Of a DNA stretch of 64,000 nt, positions 29,703-41,700 are shown piece after piece (within the stretch, counting starts at the first letter, position 1; each line of letters begins with the position of its first letter). Position numbers and translations under genes: made by a program. The notes beneath the pieces are model-generated. The model saw nothing but the letters and a program-made list of their open reading frames with translations. It ran no database searches and was not told where the DNA came from. The stretch is from Clytia hemisphaerica. Its lineage: Eukaryota > Cnidaria > Hydrozoa > Leptothecata > Clytiidae. Location: the NCBI GenBank assembly GCA_902728285.1, contig CACVBU010000956.1, positions 124,001 to 188,000 on the forward strand, given 5' to 3'.

Positions 29703-32700
29703 CTAAAATAACCAAAAATGCAATAAAGAGAAGAAAGAACACACCCAATTAAGAATAGACTAGTAAACTAGTCGTTAAAAACAGACCCATATACAAAAAA
29801 TCAAGCAAATAAAAAGAATCGAAGGGGTGAAGTTGCGTCTCTTTTCTGAATTTCAACGACTAGAAGCTACTTCCCTCAAAAAACGTTGTTTAATTTTACA
29901 ACTTTTTTTAGGTTTTCGAGAATCCATCCAACTTTTTTGACTAAATGATATTTCATAGTAACGTTGAACATGGGAACATATAAATAAATGAGCATTTCTA
30001 AAAACGCAATAAACAGAAAGAAAAATAAATGCAATCCCGCACGGGTCAGACATACAGAAATCTGTATGTCTCTCCTTACGATTTTAGGTGAATAAAAAAA
30101 GGCGTTGGAAGTAGCTTCTAGTCGGTTATTTTCCTTTTCTCTCACGCGCGCTGAATATTTAATTAGTGTTTACATTATTTGATTGACAGTTTTATTATAA
30201 GGTTATAAGTAATAACCGACTAGTTTACTAGTCTAAATTAAGAACTGTTAAAGCAGAGGAATGTAAAGAGATGGAAAAACAGCTTTTTGAAAACAATGGA
30301 AAAACGGCTCGTCATATACCAGGTCTCTTGCCCTTAAGGGAGTTTATGTCGAGTAAATAGGTTTCTTTTGTTGTCGCTAAAAGAACCAATTTAATATCAT
30401 TGCGTTAAGAATTTCTTTTGCTATACATTGGTAAAATTCTTAAAAATTGAACTAGTAATCGGCAAAAAAGGAAAAACAAATTTTCATTTTTATCGTCAAA
30501 TCATGTAGAAACCGTCCGATTTGTATAGCGAGCCGCATTTTCTGGACTTTCATTTAATGACCTAATCAACGTTTTTACAATAGAATTTTCAATAGAAGTG
30601 ATCGTTGAACTTTGAGTAATCAGAAAAGCTGTTTTTCCATCTCTTTACATTCCTCTGGTTAAAGGTATTACTTTTTAAAGAGAATGACATCTCTTGCTCA
30701 CTCACCATCTTTATTTATAAGCTTTTTCACCTGGATTTGACACAGATGTGGAGCAAGATTGGTCAGAAAGATGAAAAGAAAACATTTTTTTGCTTATTCA
30801 GCAAGAAATCGAACACAATATAACAATAAGAGAAATGGTGAGGCCTGATGAGAAATGTGTCTTATATGAAACAGCAACACTTATGTAATACCAAAACCTT
30901 TAAATAGAAACTGGTACATGATTAAATGGGCATAAAATTGAAACGAGGGAAGAAAGTCTTTGATGAACATTAATTTAAAAAGCAGTTTATTTTCCTCTAT
31001 CTTATTGATCAACCTCAAATTCAAGAAGCAACATTCCTTACCATTGGTACCAGCGTGGACGCAATCAACACCTAATCGTGGATTGTTTTGTGCGACTTGC
31101 ATAGCTTTCACTTTCGATGTAGTTTCAATGGGACTTAAACCAGAGTTCTCAGCTAATGCATTTGGTACATTTTCCAAAGCATCAGCAAATGCGTGCATAG
31201 CGTACTGTTCCAAAGAAGCAACCTTAAGTAGAGAGATAGAAGAAATGTCAAACGCGATCCCAAATGCTTTGCTGTATTCAGAGGAACAATATGTTAAAAG
31301 ATCGCAACTTGAAGAATCTGTTCCTTGCATATGAATGTCTGGATGCGAAAGAGAAAATTTTGATTTTGACTCTTTCAAATGGCTAAAAAACGCCTTGTTT
31401 TTGATTTTGTTTTTTACAAAAATCAATTTCCAAAAGAGTTGTTTTAAGGAATCCTCGAAATTTTATTGATGAACGGCCATTATTCCAAGACACCCTGAAG
31501 CGATTTGAACAGTTTTAGGGAACAGTCGATTTCTTAGGGCTCATGCAAACATAAAATTAGTGACAAAACTCAGCTAATGGTAAAAAAATATGTTGCATTC
31601 GTTGCGACAGAATCACAACAGAAACAGGGAAATATGGAATTCTCTAAATGTTATAAAGGTTTAGCGCCGCAGGCGGTTTTTTACTTTTTCTTACTTTTCG
31701 AATGACTGGATAGTGCTTTTCAAGGTTTATAACGATTTTTCAAGGTTTTAACGGTTTTAACCAGAAAATTGATAGTTTTCAAGGTTTTCAAGGTCCCGTA
31801 GACACCCTGCATGAAGATTTTATAAAATTTGGCCAAAATCTCACCTTATCAGCTTCGGCACTGACCGCAAGGGAGCAAGCGATTTCAGCGGCGCCACCTC
31901 CATACACAATACGGTTATCACGTACGAGGTTACGAATAACGCAAAGGGCATCATGGATACTTCGTTTACCTTCATCCAAGATCTAAATAGAAAAGGGAAA
32001 TGGTTACTGAGGATGATCGTAAGATTCAACGCGTCATATGAAGACCATCTCTAAAATCTCTCCAATTCGTGATATTCACGACGTAATGTTATATACGGTA
32101 GAACCTAAAAGACCGGGTGTTTACCACTAATTAATATCAGAATTTCAAGTTAGCCTCTTATAGGAAGTTTTCACAACCAGACAACAGTAAGCTGGTAAGG
32201 AGGTGAAAATATAGCCTTGTGATCCGGAATATTAATGGCATTGTTTCAAATTTATCAGCCCTCGTTGCTATTAAGAATACAGGAGGGATCGTTAAGGAGA
32301 TTCGTTCTCGCATTTATTCTGAAATAGTCACTCATATTATGGATAAGCAACCGATTTTCTAAATGCAACTTATACGTCATTTAGTCATACTAAATAGCAG
32401 AGGGCTACCAGATCACTATCGTTGAGTTTTACGAGTTGAAATCATAGCAAACCCATCAATATTCGAATACGATAGTCAATATTTGATTGATGGGATAATT
32501 TCATGTGCAGATTCATTGCAAAACCGGAACCTAAAAAAAATAAGGAAAAACGAGAAAACCATACCATTTTGTTTCCACCTCGAATGAAGATGGTAACAGC
32601 TCTCGTGTTTTTGCAATCCTCAATGACCAACATACGGTCTTTAGTGGTGCCAAAAGTGAGCTCACGAACGACACCGGCATTACCGAGTTTGTCAGATGTC

Positions 32701-35700
32701 AATTCATTGAATCTTGGTACGATACGACCACCGGTCGCAATAGCAATGAGCTAGAAAATAGAACACGTCATTGTCATTACTCCTACTCCTAATACTTGTA
32801 GTAATAGAATTGGCTTCATTTCAATCGGCCGAGATATCAATTTCTTGTTCTCATAGCAATAGAACATGATAAAAAGTTGGAACAAAAATGAAACAAACAA
32901 ATTTGCCACAGCTGCAGCAACAAGTACATCTACATGAACAATAATCTTACTTCAATTTCTGGTCCACCGACCCATCTAACAGCTGGTAATTCATTTTGTA
33001 AGAGAAGATGGTTAGCTTCATCATCAAAACCCCATTGGCAGATAGCGAGATTAGCTCCGGTGTCTTTAACTTGTTTGATCATTTTCACAAAGGTTTCTTT
33101 CTCGTACTCACGGAGTTTTTGATAATCTTCAACTGAAGTGACATCCAACTTATGTTTGGTTTTTGGTTTTGGTGGTTCAAATGGACAGGTGAGGATAGCC
33201 AATTTGCAGTCTTTAATTTGCTGCAAGAGATCAGAAGAAGCTTAAGAATTGTCTAACTCACAAAGACAGTCGAGGGTTGAACGAAAGATACTGCTGGAAA
33301 CCTGAAGAGGATAGATCCCAACGGATTCTAAAAAACTAGATTAACAGATTACAAAGTTCTTACTTTTGGCATTTGAGGATGACTCATATCTTTATCAACA
33401 ATGACACCCTTGACAAGCACTGTATCATCTAATTCTCCACCTTCTTTGGTTTGCATTTTGATCAGTTCAAAATCAACATCTCGTCTCTCGAAATCAGCAA
33501 CAGACAAAATAGCATCTACAGCAATCTCAGCTAATTGACGATGACAACGACTTGCACTGAAAGGTGAACAAAACAAATTTTAAAGGGTAACTAGATTTTC
33601 AATTGATTCAGATTGATTACCAGAAGACTGCAAAAAGACACAAGCTAAAGTAGAAATGTCTTTCAATTTTCGACAATCAAAACTATTAAAGGAGCTTTGA
33701 TTGGTGCTGGTCGAAGATCAATATTGCATTCAAAGCAAGGGTAAATTATATTGTTAAATAATAAACCACCAATAAATTGAATGCAAGTATAGAATTCCAG
33801 AGAATTCTTATAGTAACTTTCAGGATCATAAAACTTTAAACTTGAGCATCTTTTTTGGAAGTCAAGTTAATAATTTCTTACAGTTAGGAAAAAACACCTG
33901 TTTTAAAAGTAGAATTAAGAATTTTTTGTACCTCTAAAACCAATTTTTGAGAAAACATTTGTCCTAGCTGTAAGGTTTCTTGTTACTCAATATAAATAAT
34001 CATTACACAAAATCAAGAAATGATTGGTGCAAATTGAGAACATATTTATCTTGCACGAGATTTGCAGCTCCATATTTCATTTAAAGAAAGCATAGAGTAT
34101 CGTCATCATGCTATACATCCGATATGATAACACAATTGAACCTCCCTATTTATATTTGAACATTCAGATGTTGCGTAGGTTAAGTTTTGTACACTGTAAC
34201 AAATTCTTATTTCAAATGAAAATGTTTCGAAAATATCAGCCCTAGCTGTTAGTTACAAAATAACAGGGATCGTTCAGAAGAACTTCATTTTGCATCCAAT
34301 AATAAGCTAGATTGATGAAATTTCAATCTAACCTAATGAATTTAAATGCTGTACACAATCTCTTGAAATAGTACGTATTTTAAAAATAAATTTTAATAGA
34401 AGCTAAATGTATCAGATATATCAGCCCTCACAGCTATTTTAAAGACTAGAGGGATCGTTAAAAAGAAATTCTCTTGCATTGGTTATAAAAGTATTATTCA
34501 TATGGGAAACTAATAAATAACTTCATTCGCGCCAATGCAGCTGGATCTAAGAGCCAATAAAACAAGTTGGGAGGTTGCAATTAACGAAATAACAGCTAAA
34601 GAATTCACTGAAAACTTATTGGAGTTTTTTATATACATCTTAGACTAAGGCACAAAATTGACAGTTTGATGCTCTTCATATAATTTTTATATTCGTTTGT
34701 TTTGAATAAACACAGATGAGAAGACTTACATTTTGGATCCTAAAGTTGTCATAGCAGTTTCAATCAATGGTTCCTTGTTGTTAGGGTTCACTTCAAAGGA
34801 GTCACTAATTTTGTCCAAGTGGGCAACAGCAATTTGAGAAGCTTGTTCATAACCATCAGCAATTCGAATTGGGTGGATACCTTTGTCGAGTAATGATTCA
34901 GCATGTTCCAGAAGGGCACCAGCAAGGACTAAAGAAATCATTTAAAGTTTATTGGTAAAGAGCAACCACCTTAGTTTAAACCTCACAATATGGCTTTCAT
35001 GAAAGTCTCATTACATTAGACTGTTTCTTAATCACTGTCATGTAGAATAATCAAAATCTTCTGCATTAACTAGCAATTTAGCACATAAAGAGTGCTGCAC
35101 TCTTTTAAAACCAGTTCTATTGGTGAGATATCCAAGAGGGAAGGTTTGTCTAAGTTTGAAGGTCCTTACCGACAACACCAGTGGTACCATCACCAATTTC
35201 ATCATCTTGTGATTTAGATAGATCGACTAACAGTTTTGCAATCTCGTGTTCAACATGCATTTTTTCCAAAATGGTAGCTCCGTCATTGGTGATTGTCACA
35301 TCATTGTCAGGTGAAACCAAAATTTTGTCCATTCCTACATTTACAAAGCCAAACATAATAATCTATCTGTAACTTAACCTAATCTTTATATCATCCTCAA
35401 AATTTAGCTGCAAACAAACATTAAATAAAACAAACAATATGAGAATGATTGTGGTCACTTACCTTTTGGGCCAAGGGATGTTTTCAGGGTATTGGCAACA
35501 GTTTTAGCAGCCATGATGTGGCTCTGAAGAAGGAAGCAAAAATATGATGAGTTTGATACAGAACAGTAAGAGAAGCTTATCAGAATCCAAACTTTTCATA
35601 TTTCCAGACACAACATCTTATGCCATTTTTTCTGTCACTTTTCTTGTTTTAGATGTGGGCAGGTCAGTATGTTATTGGGCTTATTTTAGTTGTGGATGTT

Positions 35701-38700
35701 TATTCGTGTGTTGTAAAGATATTTCACCATAATAATTTTAGAGAAGTTCATTAAATGCCAAATGTCACTTTGTCCATGTTTCTCTTTGGGGTTGTCCACA
35801 TAGTACGTATGCACTAAAATGTAAAAAATCGAGTACCCCCTCTCCCAGCGTATGCAAATGGCTATACCCCCTGGTACTTACGTACTTTTTCATTCACCCC
35901 CTTGGTTGAAGAAAATTTTGAATTCAAATCCTTTCTGTTCGGACCTTTATTTCATACATGAAACTCTATGTTTATTGAGAGATTTTCTTTTCCTTGATGC
36001 GTATAAGAAGTGTAAGAGAAAGAAACAGCTGGTATTTCATAAGGAACAAACTAACAATAATTCTCTTCTTATTCTCTTTCAAAAGATTAAACAAGCAAAA
36101 AAGGGCAATGAAAATTTTTTTTTCTGTGTACCGTATTACTTCTTTTATAAACACCCCCTTCTTTTTAAACAACCCCTCTAAAAGGAAAATTATGCAATAA
36201 ACGCCCCCTTCGAATTAACGCCCCCCTCTAGGAAATTCGAGCCGTGGTTATTTTCGAAAACCCCGACTTTCGCATTAATAAATTCTCGCACTCATTTTAC
36301 CTGCGTACTTTTACTTGACTAGTTATATATATAAGTGTTATAAGGTGAGCAAAAGTAAAAAAAAATCATTCAAGATCATTGATTGATGGTGGGGGGAGAG
36401 GGAAGGGTCGTAGGGAAAAAATAAATAGAAAGTTCTGGTCGCAAAAATCAGTTTTATTGACAATTGAATCATGCTTGATGGTGGGCATAGTGTCCTCCAG
36501 GGTTTGTTCCCCCCACCAAATTCTCTCTTTTTTTCCCCCTATGACTTTTCAGTTTTTAGTTTCCCCCCTCTTTTTTGCTTCCCCCCCAGAAAATTCTGAA
36601 ACTATCATTTCCCCCCCATATACCTGTATAAATTTCTCAAATTTCAACCTGACACAGACATAAAATTTTGCTGCAAAAGGAATACTAGACAAAATAGAAC
36701 GAAAATTGGTTAATTTTCAATCCTGATCTAATCACATGATATCATGTGGACTGACCTTGGTTGCTGAGATAAAATTGAAGTGATTTCACACTTCCCCCCA
36801 CCAAATTTGCCAACTATCGATGTTTTCCCCCCTCTTTTTTTCCCCCCTTTACTATTCAAATTTTCATTTCCCCCCCTCACCCATTCAAAACTGGAAAATT
36901 GACCCCCCCCTTTTTAAAGGGGGGGGGGAGGACACTATGGTGGGCATTGCTATCAATAATGTTTTTGGATGAAAAAACCAATTATAAGGAAAAAGTCCAA
37001 TGAAAATCTAGAAAAACGGCAATTTCCGGCATATTTCAGGCATTTTCCGCCGGAAAAACTTTTTTCTCAAAAATTGGACTCGGCCATGTTTTGGGCATTG
37101 TTAATACGCATCTTTGAGCAAAAAATCAGAAAAAAACTAATAATAAAATCTCGAGAAAATGCCAAAAAAAACAGTCTTTCCGGCATTATCGGCCGGAAAT
37201 GAATTTTTTCGAAAATCGGGCTTCGTCACAATTTAGGTATTGATTTTCATGAAGAAATATAAAGTACAGCTCAAGAAATTTGAGAAATACCGTTATTCCA
37301 GCGAAAATCAGCACTTCCGGCGATTTTTAGAAAGTTCCGGCTTCAAAAATCAGTTTTATTGACAATTAAATCATACTTGAACGTGGACATTGCTATTAAT
37401 AATGTTTTAGTGTTTCTGCAAAAACGGCGATTTCTGGCATATTTCCGACCGGAAAAAATTTTCTCTCAAAAATTGGACTCGGCCTGGGCATTTGGGCATT
37501 ACTAATACGCATAATCGTGCAAAAAATCTGAAAAAACTAATGATGAAATCTTGAGAAAATGCTAAAAAATGCCGGAAATGATTTTTTTCTCCAAAATCGG
37601 GCTCAGTCACATTTTGGGCATTGCCATTTTGCATCATTGTGCCAAAATTCAGAAAAAAACTAATGAGCCAATCCTGAGAAAAGCTGATAACAGACGGACA
37701 GACGAACAGACGAACATAGGTTAATTTATAGGACCTCCAGGTAGGTCCAAAAGGAAAAGTTTAGCATGGTAAAAAATATATCATAAAATCTGAAAGTAAG
37801 AAATTTTACTTTAACTTTTTCCAAAACACCCAAAGTCCCACCTAAAGAAATTAACTCCCACCTTAACTTGTTTCTCCCACCTAAAACCTGGAAAACCCCA
37901 AATCCCACCTGAAATTTTTTGACCCAAATCAGCAAACCCCCCCCCCCCACTATTCTGGGGGGGGGGAGGGTGCACACTATGAAGAGTCTAAATGAAATCA
38001 AAGAAACATATTCCTTAATCAAAATTGGTAGCATCTTCACAACAAAAACTAATTTTGACACAATTTTATGTTTTTTTATTTAATAAACAGATAAAAAAAT
38101 ACACTCCATTAAGAATTAGTGAATAAGATAACAGATAAAAAAAATTCACTCCGTTAAGAATTAGTGAATAATAGATAGATATGCCCTTCGATGCATCGGA
38201 ATGGGTCCTACCCACGGTGGAGTAGGAATCACAGCGCAAGCAGACATTGCAACCCTGCAGATGCGAGCTGCCGAGCCATGGTGTATACCACGACACTCGA
38301 ACTACACGGGAGAATTAGTGAATAAGACTGATAAAAAGTACAAAAAGAACGGTAGATGCTGTGAAATCCGATAAATACAGCACTAAACAGGGTTGCGATC
38401 AACCTGGCACTCTAGAGAAGTGCGAAGTTCATTTTTTGGTATTGGTTGTATCAATTGGATCAATATCAAAGATAATCAATAATACAAAAACTGGCCATTT
38501 ATTTCATTGGATCTCTGGCCAACATCAATCGCTACTGGACGGTAGGTACAATCGTTGTGGTAGCATAATTTTCTGCAAGAAAAGACCACATTGCTTTAAC
38601 ACACCAGGTTAGCCCTGGATCATAGAGGTATACCTTTATATTTTTACTTCCAAGCCAGCAACAAGGGTCCTGTGGCTGGTGACCCAGGCATTTTGCCAAA

Positions 38701-41700
38701 TCCTGAGGAAAAGCTGCAAATGACAGTGAATCTGATATTCCCATGTGCAGCTGATCAGGTAACACTTTCATCTTTTCGCAATTCTATGGTTTAGACTGAC
38801 TCCTACTACATTCATTATATACCAGTTAAGTTCTCCAGTCTCTGGTTTCCGCTGCGGGACTACCTAAAATGTCTAAATCCACTGAAGTTAACAGTGTCTC
38901 TTCGGATGTGATTCAAGGCTGGAAAACATCCCTCGCTGAACTTGCTGAGCAGTCTTCAACACCTAAAATCAGAGATTGCCTCAGATCATACAATCCAGAA
39001 AATCCAACGAAAGAAAACATAAATTCTCGTGGAAATCGTGGTTCAACAAGGACGTTATAATGGACACTCTATCTTTCCTATCCAAAGCTCCTGTCGACAC
39101 CATCCGACTTAAAGATGAAGCTGTCAAGAAGCTTTGCCTAAAAATAAAAAATTATTTTGAAGACATTTGTCAAATCTGCACTGAACCATACAGAATCAAA
39201 CTCGATCATCAATAAATGACCTGTATTGTGTGTGGCCAAGAGGTTCACAAACAGTGCTATATTGACCATCTCAAAAGTATGAACTTAATGAATGAAAACA
39301 AAGAATTGAGATTTCCCATATTCAACATTCCAGGTGTCTGTTACATATGCACTAGTTTAGGTATATACTTATTTCTTTTTTTATGATTTTTGTTGGCGAA
39401 AACGTTTAGAACATCCCAGACTTAGTCAAAAACTGCAAGAAAGTGAATTGGCGAATCAGAAACTTCTTTATTGTTTATTAACTGTATTAATTATTCGTAA
39501 AATGTCCCTTTAAAAATGGCGCCTTTTGCATAAACAAAGATGGCGGTTCGACAAAAAACCGCGATAAAAAAGCTTTAATAAGCGTTTTAGAGCTGTTTTC
39601 TTCCTAAAAATACAGCCCTACAGCAATGTTTTTAATCTGAAAGTTTATATCGCTACTTTGGCCGCAATCTTTACTGTTATGTTTTTATTTTTCTTTGCAT
39701 TTTACAGAACGCAAAATCTCTTAGAATCCAGAGTAGCAGTGTGAGTGTCCAGGGTGTTGATTTGTTAGGTTTTTTACATGTTTTTGAAGAGAAAGAGAAC
39801 GCGAGAGATCAATCTCTCGCTATTAGATTTACATAAAGCATTCGTAAGGTAATTGGCCAACAATGGAAAGAGCAAACAAACCATTAGCTCAGCGAGAGGA
39901 GAATACACTCTCCGTTCTCTTTCTATCATTTTAAAAAATAAAGGGAAGCTCACAATTTACAGGCTCTCCGGTGAAGCGTTTGGCAGACCTTTTACATCAA
40001 CTAAACAGAAGTAAAAAATATATTACTCTCTCAATCACGAACTGAAAGGTTTGCAAGGATCAAAGAAGAGAGCTTGAAAGGGGGTTTTGTTCTCAATCAA
40101 CGTGATTTTGCGAAATATTAATGATAGCATAGTTCTTTATTTCAAAGCAACTGGTCATACCAATTACTCTCATGAATTGATCAAGCTTTTCTACCAAATT
40201 AAGCTAGGTTATAAAAATGATGCATATCGACTTATATGGGGCCGTTTCATCAATACCCGTGGACTCATCGGTCGAAACATAACTTATGATTTTTATATGG
40301 AGCATTTTAGTGGATATTTAAGTTTTTTAAGATCATTACGAGGAAATTTGAATGAAAAGAACACTACAAGGATTGCAAAAGCTTTAAATAATACACACGC
40401 AATTGTGAATAGCTTTGAGAAAGGTCTATATACTTATTGAATCAAAGATTTGATTTGAATGTTTTGATTTTGATATGTTTTACCGTGGTTACTCTTACTA
40501 AGATAAAAAAGCCGCGGCTAAATGAGATAATTGCGCATAATTGTTTAGTGAGTGAGTTCGCTGCTCCGATAATTATTACAAATATTTCACAGCTTTTTTC
40601 GACCAATCAGGTTCAACTCACTATATTATAGCGAGCAGAACGGTGGGATGTTCTAAACGTTTTCGCCAACAAAAATCATAAAAAAAGAAATAAGTTTATA
40701 CCTACTACATTAGCACATCATGCCAAATGGAAATTGCCAACTTTCCAAACTCCAAACCTCAAACCAGTGATAATCACGAAACTTCAACACCAACCAAGTA
40801 CCAAGAAGAATCTACTGCAATTAAAACTAAATCTATTCTCGAACGCACCAGTCTCCGATCACCAAAAAGAACCATATTACATGAACGATCTCCTAATACA
40901 ATTAAAGATATTAACCAAAATGTTAGTATTCCATCACCAAGAAGAACTCTTCCGCATATACCATTATCACCAAATATTGTTGTCACCAACAGACAAGACA
41001 GCGATATCTACCTAGGAAGAACTGAGTTTATGCGAAATAAATTTCAAAGAGAAATCCAAAACAGTATCATGCTTACCTCAGAAAATATCACAGAAACAAA
41101 TTCACAAAATTTTTCAAAAAGCAGCGACTTTTCTCCAAAAGAAAACCTTTCTCAAAATAATGAAAACGAGGAACTTATTTGCATTTTCTATAAAAAGGGA
41201 AAATGCAAACATTGTATTAAAGGAAACGGCTGCAAGTACAAACATCCAAAAGCTTGTCCGAAGCTGATGAGACATGGCAACAAAAACCCTAAAGGATGCA
41301 ACGCAGGAACAAAATGCCCCCATTTCCATCCAAGAATGTGTTCATCATCAATAAAAACAAGTCAGTGCTTTAATGACAACTGTAATTTTGTTCATGTAAA
41401 AGGCACCAAGCGCAAGCCCCCTATACAAAGAAAGATCAGCTCATCAAACACCCTTCAACAGCTGGATTTTCAGAAATTATTGGACAATTTCAGAACAGAA
41501 ATGCTGTCACTGATACGAGACAAAATGAAACAGCCACCTCAACTTCCAAATCATCAAAACAATCAACTAAGATTCCATCCTCCAATCCTTCCACAACCAT
41601 TGATGCAATCCAAAAACCTGAATTTCAACCGAACAAACCATCTACATTCGGTCAATTTCCAATGTTACACCAATAACAAAATATTCATTTCTTAATATCC

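Noticed and set aside
30881..31426. Extended 181-aa frame over CCT5 exon 9
   Set aside because: Only 31042-31222 matches CCT5; the rest is intron read through the splice sites.
31223..31844. C/D-box snoRNA in CCT5 intron 8
   Set aside because: A TGATGA-like string near 31465 is on the wrong strand for the host transcript and has no paired D box at suitable distance.
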